64,000 nt of DNA from Fremontodendron californicum (lineage: Eukaryota > Streptophyta > Magnoliopsida > Malvales > Malvaceae): the NCBI GenBank assembly GCA_030761205.1, contig JAULJL010000004.1:21797172-21861171 (forward strand), given 5' to 3'. Positions 34,133 through 45,300 of the stretch are shown here, piece by piece. How positions within the stretch are numbered: position 1 is the stretch's first letter; every line of letters begins with the position of its first letter. The translations under genes were made by a program, and so were the position numbers. The notes under the pieces are model-generated. The model was not told the DNA's origin. It saw nothing but the letters and a program-made list of their open reading frames with translations, and made no database searches.

Positions 34133-34335
34133 CCGAGGCTAAATAATCTAGCGCAAAGCCAGACTGCACAGCCCGGATGGTGACGTTGGCATTGCAATGT
34201 TTGTCCGAGACTAGAATAAACTAGCGCAAAGCCAGCCCGCGCAGGCTCAGGTGGTGATGCCAGTATTGCAGTGTTCGCTCGGGGCTAAATTAAGCTAGCG
34301 CAAAGCCAACCCGCGTGGGCTCCGGGGCTGCAGAG
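34133..34335. repeat. GC-rich minisatellite, ~73-bp unit, three copies
   Basis: Three diverged units carry CTAGCGCAAAGCCAGCCCGC and GATGCCAGTATTGCAGTGTT-like cores, starting near 34134, 34208 and 34281. It is distinctly G+C-rich against an AT-rich background, and lies between the gypsy LTR and a MITE. I do not recognise its origin. Confidence 0.75.
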
Positions 34336-34345
34336 CGTGGTGGAC

Positions 34346-34845
34346 TAGGAATAGCAATGGATAGTGCGGATTCAGATATTTGCAATTATCTGATCCATTT
34401 TTTAAAGATTTGGATATTGCAGATTTGGATAAAATTTGGATTCGGATATTATAATTACAATCCGCATCGGATTCAGAGCGAATGCGGATATGAAACCTCG
34501 AATATCCATTATCCGAATCCGCATTACTTATACGGATAACAGATTCGGATATCCGAATCCGCTTACTTTTACGAATTCAGATATTTGAATCCATTATCCG
34601 TTTATATGAATTTAAAATTATTTTTTATTTGATTTTTTATTTTTATTTAAGTTTTTTTGACTTACTAAATTCGGATATTTAGCGAATTTGGATATCCGAC
34701 GGATAATGTTATTTAATTCGGATTCGGATAGTAATATTCGAATTTAATGAGGATAATAAACGGATTCAGATTTTAAAGCAGTTTTGCATATTCAGATTCA
34801 GATATTACAAAAAAAAGTCAGATATCCGACCCGCAGCCATCTCTA
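34346..34845. mobile_element. hAT-like MITE (500 bp)
   Basis: Terminal inverted repeats TAGGAATAGCAATGG and TAGAGATGGCTGC (reverse of the right end) enclose AT-rich sequence full of GATTCGGATAT-type motifs on both strands. The flanks TGGTGGAC (34338-34345) and TAGTGGAT (34846-34853) look like an 8-bp duplication with two transition differences. It has no coding capacity. Confidence 0.7.
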
Positions 34846-34999
34846 TAGTGGATTGTTATGTGCCCAATTGCAAAGTATGGAACTTAGATCTCACATTGGA
34901 AAGTATGAGATTTCCTTTTGAGATTTTAATAAGTTCATAAAATACACATTTTATATTCTTTCTATTTTTAATTTTCGTAGCTTATCCAAAAAAAAAAAC

Positions 35000-35165
35000 C
35001 TACATATGTGTATTCTCCAAAGTTCACACTTTGAATGATTACATGAGGATATATACCCAAGCAATGATTGCAATAATTTGGGGGGGGAGGGCAGGCCACC
35101 AAATTTCATCTTTCTTGTCAACATGGCTAACCCATGCTGTTGAAGTTCTTTGTCTGATTACAAAA
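35000..35165 (-). pseudogene. lipoxygenase last-exon fragment
   Basis: The minus-strand reading gives AWVSHVDKKDEIWWPALPP and IIAIIAWV. It parallels [20 protein letters not shown] and ITTIAWV of the intact lipoxygenase last exon at 39220-39390. The nucleotide match includes CAAAGTTCAC and CATCTTTCTTGTCA. About 30 bp are deleted, and the codons that would hold the iron-binding His and Asn are scrambled. It has the same orientation as the intact gene and lies 3.6 kb beyond its stop, so it looks like the remnant of a tandem duplicate. Confidence 0.85.
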
Positions 35166-35369
35166 TTAAGACTTGCACTAGAATCATACCGCAAGATGTC
35201 GCAGAAATCAAATGTTAAATATATGATAATAACATTTCTAAAAACAAAAATTAACAAATAAACAAAATTAATTAATTAATATTTTATAAAATAGCAAAAG
35301 AGAACTGTCATAATAATTTAAAGTTCTAAACAAGTTATAAAGTCAGCTTAAAAGATAAATCTAAGTGAA

Positions 35370-35581
35370 ACAAATTTTTTTCTAAATTGAATCACAATTA
35401 CAAACTACGTAAAATATAAAATGAATTGAGACACGACACGAACACAACATAGGAAAAATAATTAAAACACAACACGAAAAATAACATAAACTCGATAAGA
35501 ATACACGAACATGTAAAAATATACATAAAATGAATTATTAACGTGTAAAAATTTATATAAATTTATAATACTTTGAAAACA

Positions 35582-35627
<46 letters not shown>

Positions 35628-36300
35628 GAACACGTCAAGAACACACAAAACTTTTTCTAAATTGAACCACTATGACAAATCATGCAAAATATGTCATAAA
35701 TTGAGATACGACACGAATACACAAATTTTTCTCTAAATTGAATCACAATGACAAACTATGTAAAATATTAGATGAATTAAAACAGGACACGAACATAACA
35801 TAAGAAAAATAATTAAAACACAGCACGGAAAATAACATGAACACGAACACAAAAATGAAAAAATAATTAAAACACAACACGAAAAATAACATGAACACGA
35901 CACGAATATAGGTACGTGTAAAAATATACATAAAACGAATTATTAACGTGTAAAAATTTATATAAATTTATAATATTTTGAAAAACAAAAAAATAAAACG
36001 AACACCAATACGTCACGAACACAACATAGGAAAAATAATTAAAACACAACACGAAAAATAGCAAAAACATGATACAGATACACGAATGTTTAAAAATATA
36101 CATAAAACGAAATATTAACGTGTAAAAATTTATATAAATTTATAATACTTTAAACACAAAAAAAAATAACACAAATACATAAAATTTTCTCATTTTTTCT
36201 CTTTCTTTCCTTCCTACCATTTTTTTTCTTTTTGTCTTTTTTTTTTCTCTAACCTCAACAAAAAAAAAAAAAGGGCCCCAAAAATAAAAAGCCGACCTGG
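35370..36300. repeat. ACACGACACGAA-rich repeat block
   Basis: Short motifs ACACAACACGAAAAATAACA, GAACACGACACGAATA and TTAACGTGTAAAAATTTATA recur, ending in a TTTTCTCTTTCTTTCCTTCC tract and GGCCCC...GACCTGGCCA. The same cassette occurs repeatedly in intron 3 of the lipoxygenase gene (about 42790-44880). TA microsatellites lie near 35587-35622 and 36378-36402. Confidence 0.8.
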
Positions 36301-36605
36301 CCACTCTAACTTTGCTTCAAAAATAACAAAATTTATCTTATGAATATGATGGTAGAAGGAAATTTATTTTAAAAGAATATATATATATATATATATATAT
36401 ATCAAAGAGGTCATTTCAAGTTATATCCTCGAGTTTTTTTCCGAGTTTTTTTTATTTATTTCAGTTCGAGTTAATTTCAATTTGATTTTTTTTTTTTTTT
36501 GAGATATGGTAATTTTTTCTAAAAAGGAGCCAAACTTATATATGCCATAAAATGTTTTAACACCTACATAGTACAAAATGTCTACATCCCTAAGGCATTT
36601 GAACA
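36301..36605. other. unassigned spacer
   Basis: AT-rich, with a TA microsatellite (36378-36402) and T-runs. No gene or terminal repeat is seen. Confidence 0.5.
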
Positions 36606-36614
36606 TCCATAATT

Positions 36615-38209
36615 GGTTTTTTTATTTAAATATAGCTAAAAAAGATATTTTTTTTACCAAAATACCGTTTTTTTCAGATTAATTTTCAAAATCCGCTTTT
36701 TTTAAATCAGTTGGGAAATCGCCATGGCCCATGGCGATTTCCCAACTGAAATTTTTAATTTTTTTTAAAATACCAGTTGGGAAATCGCCATGGCCCATTG
36801 CGATTTCCCAACTAAAAAATTTTCAATTTTTTTTTCCCATTGGGAAATCGCCACCCACGGTGGCGATTTCCCAAAGTAAGTTTTTACTTTTTTTTAATTC
36901 TTTTAATAAATAATAAAATTTAAATAAAATTATATAATTTTAAATTTTAAAAAATAAAGATTTAATAATTTTAATATATAATTTTTATCCATGGTGGTAG
37001 AAGTGTTCATAGGCCGGGCCGGGCTCATGTATGGTATCAACACCACATTTGCTTGCCCGAGCCACGGTGGCAATTTTTCAACATTTATTTATTTTTTAAT
37101 TTTATAAAATTATAAAAATTATATAATTTTTAATTTTAAAAAATAAAAATATAACAATTTACCAAAACTTAAAAAATTATATTCGTATTAGACCTGTTCA
37201 TTGCCGGGCCGCGACCCGAAATTTTTTCCCTTGCCCAAGCCCATTTCGAGTCGTGCCAACCCGAAAGCCCATTTCACTATTTTTATATATTTTATAATTT
37301 TTTGAATTTTGTTATTTAAATTTTTTTAAATTAAAAATTATATAATTTTTATTTAAAATTTATTATTTAATAAAATTACAAAAACACTTGTCCAAGCCCG
37401 GACTAATACGACACTCTGGTTGGCATTTCTCTCGGAGGTCCATTTATTACGAATACAAGTTGAAAGAATTCGATTGACATTACGGATAGACCTGCTCATG
37501 GGCTGGGCAGCCCGTCCGACCAGGCTCGGATCACTATTTATATATTAAAATAATTAAATCCAGGCCCATGAGCCGGGCCTTGGCAAGGAAATTGAAAAAT
37601 TTCGGGTCGCGGCCCGGCCCTTGAGCAGGCCTAATTACGAATATAATTTTTTAATTTTTGGTAAATTGTTATATTTTTATTTTTATTTTTTAAAATTAAA
37701 AATTATATAATTTTTATAATTTTATAAAATTAAAAAATAAATAAATGTTGAAAAATTGCCACCGTGGCTCGGGCAAGCAAATGTGGTGTTGATACCATAC
37801 ATGAGCCCGGCCCATGAACACTTCTACCACCATGGATAAAAATTATATATTAAAATTATTATATCTTTATTTTTTAAAATTTAAATTTATATAATTTTTA
37901 TTTAAATTTTATTATTTATTAAAAGAATTAAAAAAAAAAGTAAAAACTTACTTTGGGAAATCGCCACCCACGGTGGCGATTTCCCAATGGGAAAAAAAAA
38001 TTGAAAATTTTTAGTTGGGAAATCGCCATGGGCCATGGCGATTTCCCAACTGGTATTTTAAAAAAAAAATTAAAAAATTTCAGTTGGGAAATCGTCATGG
38101 GCCATGGCGATTTCCCAACTTATTAAAAAAAAGCGGATTTTGGGAATTAATCTGAAAAGTGCGGTATTTTGATAAATAATTTTTTTGGCTATATTAAAAT
38201 AAAAAGACC
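36615..38209. mobile_element. long-TIR Mutator-like foldback element (1.6 kb)
   Basis: The two arms, about 36615-37245 and 37580-38209, are reverse complements over roughly 620 bp. The termini GGTTTTTTTATTT and GGTCTTTTTATTT (reverse) begin with GG, and the TSD is a perfect 9 bp, which points to the Mutator superfamily. Each arm has three smaller palindromes built from GGGAAATCGCC...GGCGATTTCCC. It encodes no transposase, so it is non-autonomous. The inner loop holds a hAT-like MITE. Confidence 0.88.
37487..37633. mobile_element. hAT-like MITE (147 bp) inside the long-TIR element
   Basis: TIRs TAGACCTGCTCATGGGC and TAGGCCTGCTCAAGGGCC (reverse) are flanked by ATTACGGA and ATTACGAA (7 of 8 bases). 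Its right end overlaps the inner edge of the right arm. A related TAGACCTGTTCATTGCCGGG sequence begins at about 37187 in the left arm. Confidence 0.75.
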
Positions 38210-38217
38210 TCCATAAT

Positions 38218-38744
38218 TAGGGATGTTCATTCGATTAATTCGGTTAATAATTGAATCGAATTATTATTAACCAAATTAACCGATTTTTTTTCATTAACCG
38301 TTAACCGAACCGAAATGTTAAAACGGTTAATTAACCTAACCAAAATTATTTCGGTTAATTCGGTCGGTGTTCGAATTAACCGAGATATTTACCTAATTTA
38401 TTTTGCAACCTATTTTAATACATGATTTTATATCCAAATAATCTATCCAACCAACCAAAATCCAAAAATAAAACATAATAAAACTATTATAAAATCCAAA
38501 CATCAAATATACTAAACAACTAAACATACTAAACAACTAAACATACAAGATTTACTATAGTTCGGTTAATTCGTGTAATTCGGTTATTTTCGTTTAACCG
38601 AACCGAATTAACCGATAACCGAAATATTCCAAAAGTATTAACCGTTAACCGATTAACCGAACTTTATTCGGTTAACCGATTAACCGAACCGAAAAAAAAA
38701 ATCGGTCAATTAATTCGGTTAAACCCAAATAGTGAACACCCCTA
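38218..38744. mobile_element. hAT-like MITE (527 bp) at LOX 3' end
   Basis: TIRs TAGGGATGTTCA and TAGGGGTGTTCA (reverse), with an original 8-bp TSD TCCATAAT at 38210-38217 and 38745-38752, perfect. The body is a degenerate palindrome of TTCGGTTAATTCGG / AACCGAACCGAATTAACCGA motifs. It lies 48 bp beyond the lipoxygenase stop codon, so the gene's 3' UTR or terminator probably runs into it. The Mutator-like element inserted at its left edge. Confidence 0.88.
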
Positions 38745-38792
38745 TCCATAATGATACCCATAATAGAACATTTGAGTTATTGATCACCTCGA

Positions 38793-39552
38793 TCAAATGG
38801 AGATGCTATATGGAACCCCCTTCCCAGTCACCCCAGGCTCAGAGAATGGCTTCAAAAACTCATATGGCACAACTCCAGCACCATTTCTGTTCCTAAATTC
38901 CTTGTTTGCATTCCTTCCATCGATAATCCCTTCAAGCTCCAATAACCTCCCATTAAATCTTTCAAATGCCGCTTTTATCACAGGATTTTCAGCCCATGCT
39001 GACTCTGAATTTTCTCCCAAGTACTCCTCATCCGGTGAATGGTTTGATAACACATCCAAAATAGCCATCACTGTAGTAGCTTGAATTTGTGAAGGGAAGC
39101 ATAGTAGGAGTAAAACTTCAGGTTTATTCATGAAGAATTCCCAATCTTTTTCAGTTGCCTCCTCAGTTGGCATATTTCTTCTGGCAATTGTCGGCCTGCT
39201 GGGAAAGTAACCGGCATATGTATATTGTCCAAAGTTCACGGATGCATGATGACCTGAGGCTACCCAAGCGATGGTTGTAATAATGTGGATTAAGTCTTCT
39301 GGGGTTTTGAGGACAGGCCACCAGGGTTCATCTTTCTTGTCACCATGCCCAACCGTACGAATTTCTGTCCACCATGCTTGAAGTTCTTGGTCTGACTCCA
39401 CTAGACCTGCATTTGGGTAGTAGTAGTTGACATAATCAGAAACCCATTCTTTGAGAATATCCCAGAGAAGGAGTCCATCATTGGCAAAAGGGTAATCCTT
39501 GATTGTTAGCCTTAGGCCATGAGGAGCACTTGGATCTTCAACAGCCATCCCC
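38793..39552 (-). CDS. LOX2: LOX exon 9: C-terminus
   Basis: 252 residues after the split Arg656. [19 protein letters not shown] supplies His758 and Asn762. The end [13 protein letters not shown] supplies the terminal Ile ligand. Acceptor TTATAG|; TGA/TAA class stop at 38793-38795. Confidence 0.98.
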
Positions 39553-42354
39553 CTATAATAATGAGAAAATAGGAAAATAAACTGTTAGTAACTAATGACT
39601 ATGGGCCAGGGCCTCATATTTATTTCAGAGAATATATATCTGATAAAACAAATTATATATAGGACCTGCTAATTAAGTCTGCGGGTAGTGCTTGATGATC
39701 AAATCGCCATTGAAGATCATAAGCAACAGCACTAAGCTCCATAGAATACTTGCCAGGGCTGAACGAGCTCTCAATGATCCCATCAGCACTGATAAGATAC
39801 TCTCGAGCTAGTGCATTGATTTCCATTGTGTAACGGAAATGAGGATGGAGCAATCTATAGATTGGATGCATCGCACTGAGTTGCCGATTAGTAGCAATTA
39901 TATAAGGCTCGGTACTAGCGTGAGTTCTTAACCTGCAATAGAAATTAAAAGTTAATATATTAACGGATCGAAAAACATTACTTTCTAGTTCAAATTTATT
40001 AGGCCTTATCAAAGATTCAGAAAAAAAAACTTCGTATTCAAGAATTGAATCTAAATTGAGTAGTTAGTGTAGAAAGGGATGGGTACATATAATATATATA
40101 TAATACCAGTGACTAACAAGCTGGTGATAGCCCGAATCATGAGCAAGCACATGAGCTTTGGCAAGCCTCCAAAGCCAGACCCCTGAGGCATGCCAAGAAG
40201 GCCTGTATACATCCTTCCACTGTGGCTTCCCATCAATGGGTGGTCGAGTGAGCTCGATGGCAAGAGGCCTCAGAGTCTCATCTGAATTTAAGAAAAATAG
40301 TGTGCGTGATCCATACAATGTTGTGCCAGGAAGCTCTCTCACTTTCTTCACATATGGTAGTAACAAGTCATGGTAATCTAGGACGAACAACTTTTTTTGC
40401 TTCATTGCCTGCACATAAAAATAATTACACCATATATATTAATTTAAAACAATGGTTTTTTTCACCCCATCTTTGTCTAAACATTTGAATAAACTACCCT
40501 GGTGGTACCTCATCAAATGTCATGTAACCTTTGATTTCACACTCGACCATCTCTTTGGTGATTGCTGATTCCGGGGGACCGTAGATATCAGGGTCAAGTT
40601 TGCTCTTCATTGGCCATTCCTGTAGGAATTTTTTTTTTTTTTTTTTTGCAACTGTCAAAATTTTGGGCCTTAAAAGAATTCCTTTATATATCTTTTAGCA
40701 TGCCCCATAAATTCTGCAGAGACCAACTGCTAGCAATAAAATCTTATTTTACACTTACTAATAATGAAAAACATTGAAAAATTATGTATGCATAAATGCA
40801 TGTAGTTGTAAAATGTAATAATCATGAGTTGTGGATTTTTTTTTTTTTTTTTTGTGTACATAATCAGGAGTTGTGAAATTATTATTTAATCAAAACTTGC
40901 ATAATTATATTAGAGACTAAGGTGTCATTTGCTAAAAACTATTATTTTTTTATTAGAAAACTATTTCATTTTTTAAAATTTTAAAGATTTAATATAAATT
41001 CAAATGCAATTAACTCATTCGGGAGCATCTTTATAATAAAAGTTTATTAAAAATATTAAATAGTTAAACTTACCTTATCCATTTACTCAATCTTATTTAA
41101 ATTACATTTTAACATTTGATTTTATCACTAATTATTTCTTTCAATTTTAATTCTAGTTTTTTTTTTTTTTAATTCTTACTCAATTTGACAAAAAAATCAA
41201 TAAAAATCTATTGGTTAAAATATTAAATGAGTCCTTAAACTTTTTCACTTTTCTAAAGAAGCCCCTCTGCTTTTAATGTATTCAAAATAAAGTCTTAATA
41301 TTTAATTTTTACTCAAAAAAGTTTTTATTCCAAACAAAACAAAATGTTGACTTTTGTTTCAATCAATGCAACTTGGATTTTTTTTTTTTCTCAAACTAGA
41401 AGCTGACGTGACTCAAAATTGATTTTTTTTTTAAATTAAAAAAAAGTTAATTAATATTTGTTCACATCATCAAGTCACATCAGCTTCCATGTGGACAAAA
41501 AATCCAATTGTCGTTGACTAATGAAAGTCAACTTTTGGTTTGAAATAAGAATTGATTTGAGTGATAATTAAAAATTAAAACTTATTCTGATATAATAAAA
41601 ATATAAAAATTTATCAAAAAATGGTAAAAGTAGAGAGTTTTTTTTTGTGTGGTTATTTTAGTCAAATCTATTTGTGCTTGTCAACAATATATCTAATAAT
41701 GTATATTTAATGTTCAATAATGAAAAGTTCAATTTATGAAATAGCACCTGCATTAAACCTTAAACCTATTCCTGCACTCGTATATCTTGCATTAAGTATT
41801 AGGTTTTTAATAATTAGATTGAATCTTAATTTAGTACATTATCAAATCTCTTGAAACTAACATTCAAAATTCAAGTCCTGATCAAAATTAGATATGTATA
41901 AATTAAGTGGCTGTAATCTTTATTAATATTTTTTAAAATAAAAAAAAAAATAAAAAATCATTTCCTCTCAGAATGATAGATGCCTTTATGATAATGAGCA
42001 CATTTTCCAGTATCTGTATAAATCATACCGTGACCAATTGAAGAGCATATGGGTTAATTCCGGCAAGGGTTTGTCGAGCAAACTCCTCATCTCTAAACCA
42101 AAAGAATTTGTCTCCTTCAAAAATGAAAAAACAAAAAACAAAACAATAGATGAAACAAATTAATAAATGATTAAATAATTACTTAAATAATAATAATAAT
42201 AATAATTAGTACAGTAATTTAAATTTCAATGAAGTTTATATTATTTTCTTGTTATCTTTACTATAGTTTTTTTTTAAAAAGAAAATTAATTCTTTCAACT
42301 TTCTTTAAAATTAAATTCAAGTAATTAAGAAGTTAAATTGTGTGTTGCTTGTGT

Positions 42355-42394
<40 letters not shown>

Positions 42395-45300
42395 GACTAT
42401 CCATGGTGTCAGGAGTCTCAAAGCGCAACACATTGTCACTTCCATCAGAAACGGCCTTGAGAAGTCTAGGGAGAAGTGATCTCCACAAGTTCTGTCGAGC
42501 CTGGGGAGGCAAGTCAATCCCCTCATTGAACAGCTGGTCTATGGCTGTGAAGTATGGGAATCCAAGATCACTGTCTATAATCGCCGTCTGCAGCGACGGT
42601 ATCACTGCATGAAACACCGAGTACATCGTCTTTGCCGAGAATGTCAGTTGCTTCACCTCCGAGAATGTTTCATCCCTTGGCACGTAGAATATATTGCTCT
42701 TTTTCTCCGATGCAGGATCTGCAATCTTATAAATATATATCATTTATATATACTAGAGAAAAGACTCGCGCTATACTGTTGGTAAAACGATTTGTTTTTT
42801 TACTTTTGTAATAATAATGACAACCATGTTATGAACACATAAATTAATAATGTATAAAATGAGTTATTAACATGAAAAAATTTATATAAATTTATAATAT
42901 TTTGGGAGAAAAAATAACAGAACACGTTATGTAAACATAAATTTTTTTTTAAATTGAATAACTCTGACAAATTATGTAAAATATATCATGAATTGAGATA
43001 CGATACGAATACATAATTTTAAAAAAAAAATTAAATTACAATGATAAAATATGTCAAAATATGAGATAATTGAGACACGACATGAACACAATATAAAGAA
43101 ATAATTAAAACACAATATGAAAAATAACATGAACACGACACGAATACACAAATGTGTAAAAATTATATAAGTTTATAATACTTTATATAAATTATTAACG
43201 TATAAAAATTTATATAAATTTTACTATTTTAAAAACGCAAAAAAATTACACGAACACAATTTTTTCTCTAAATTAAATAAGTATGACAAAGTATATAACA
43301 TATGTCATGAATTGAGACATGACACGAACATAACATAAGAAAAATAATTAAAACACAGCACGAAAAATAACATGAACACGACACGGATACACGAATGTAT
43401 GAAAATATACATAAAACGAATTATTAACGCGTAAACATTTATACAAATTTATAATATTTTGAAACAAAAAATATATATATATATATATATACACGTTACG
43501 AATACAATTCTTTCATTAAATTGAATAACTATAATAAATTATGCAAAATATGTCATAAATTGAGACACGACACGAACGCACAAATTTTTCTCTAAATTTT
43601 ATTAGAATGATAAATTATGTAAAATATGAGATGAATTAAGACACGACGCGAACACAAAATTGAAAAAATAATTAAAACACAACACGAAAAATAACATGAA
43701 TACGATACGAATATACAAACGTATAAAAAATACATAAAACGAATCATAGGAAAAATTATTAAAACACAACACGAAAAATAACACAAACACGATACGGGTA
43801 CACGAACGTTTAAAAGTATACATAAAATGAAATATTAACGTGTAAAAATTTATATAAATTTATAATACTTTAAACCAAAAAAAAATACAAACACACAAAT
43901 TTTTCTCATTTTTTCCTCTTTCCTTCCTACCATTTTTTTTTCCTTTCTTTCTCTACCCTCAACAACCTAAAAAAAAAAAAAAAAAGGGGGCCACACACAC
44001 AAAAAAAATATATATATTTGACGTGGCCATTTTCTTTAAATTTAATCACAATAATTAATTATGTAAAATATGAAATGAATTAAGACACGACACGAACATA
44101 AAATTGAAAAAATAATTAAAACACAACACGAAAAATAACATAAACACATCACGAATATACAAACGTGTAAAAAATATATAAAATGAATCATAGGAAAAAT
44201 TATTAAAACACAGCACGAAAAATAGCACAAACACGATACGGGTACACGAACGTTTAAACGTATACATAAAATGAATTATTAACGTGTAAAAATTTATATA
44301 TTTATAATATTTTAAACACAAAAAAAAAAAAAAACAAAACAAACACAAACACAAACAAAAACACATAATTTTTTCTCTTTTTTTCTCTTTCCTTCCTACA
44401 ATCTTCTTTTTCCTTTCTTTCTCTACCCTGGAAAACCAAAAAAAGAAGGGGCCCACACCAAAAAAAATTGACATGGCTCTTTTCTCTAAATTTAATCACA
44501 ATGATAAATTATGTAAAATATGAAATGAATTAAGACACGACACGAACATAAAATTAAAAAAATAATTAAAATGCAACACAAAAAATAACATGAACACAAC
44601 ACGAATATATGAACGTGTAAAAATATACATAAGACGAATCATAAGAAAAATTATTAAAACACAACACGGAAAATAACACAAACACGATACAGGTATATGA
44701 ACGTTTAAAAATATACATAAAATGAATTATTAACGTGTAAAAATTTATATTAATTTATAATATTTTAAACATAAAAAAATAACACACACATATTTTTTTT
44801 TCTTTTTCTTTCTACCATTTTTTTTCTTTCTCTACCCTCCCACATCCAAAAAAAAAAAAACTGATGTGGCCACTTATGAAGGGTCCAACGTGGCTTCACC
44901 AAATTTGAGCAAAAAATATAAAATTTATCTAACGGATATATATAAATTAATTCAGGGGGCATGCATGATTATTTTGTGGGTGTTTTATACCTGATTCACA
45001 GCGTGGGCGACCAGTTCGGCAACGTCTAGGGTAAGGGAGGTCTTTATTGCCGCCGAGCACAGGTCTTTTTTTACTTAGATCAGAATCAGGGTCGCCAAGA
45101 TCATTGTAAACATCATAGTCATAAATCCTCTCAAAAGACTTACGCTCTCCTTCACCATTCCCTCTCAATGCCTCCAGCTCTTCCTTCCTCAGTCTCTTTA
45201 ATCCGCTTGGTGTTTGTGATGGCAAGTATGACTGAATTATTACAAATTAATAACAAATTTTTTTAAAAAAAAAAAAAAAAAAAACAACAACAACAACAAA

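Larger units (their letters stand above)
36606..38218. repeat. perfect 9-bp TSD pair TCCATAATT
   Basis: TCCATAATT at 36606-36614 and again at 38210-38218, exactly bordering the long-TIR element. Confidence 0.9.

Noticed and set aside
36731..36913. Open frame with repeated AISQLKFLIFF
   Set aside because: Arises from the palindromic arms of the Mutator-like element.
40158..40376. Plus-strand open frame opposite LOX exon 7
   Set aside because: A shadow of the real exon on the other strand. The same applies to 38797-39084, 42403-42612, 49893-50132 and 51547-51804.
43592..44681. Several minus-strand open frames with FVLCFNYF repeats
   Set aside because: Translations of the ACACGACACGAAAAATAAC repeat in LOX intron 3. 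They recur with the repeat and lie inside an intron.
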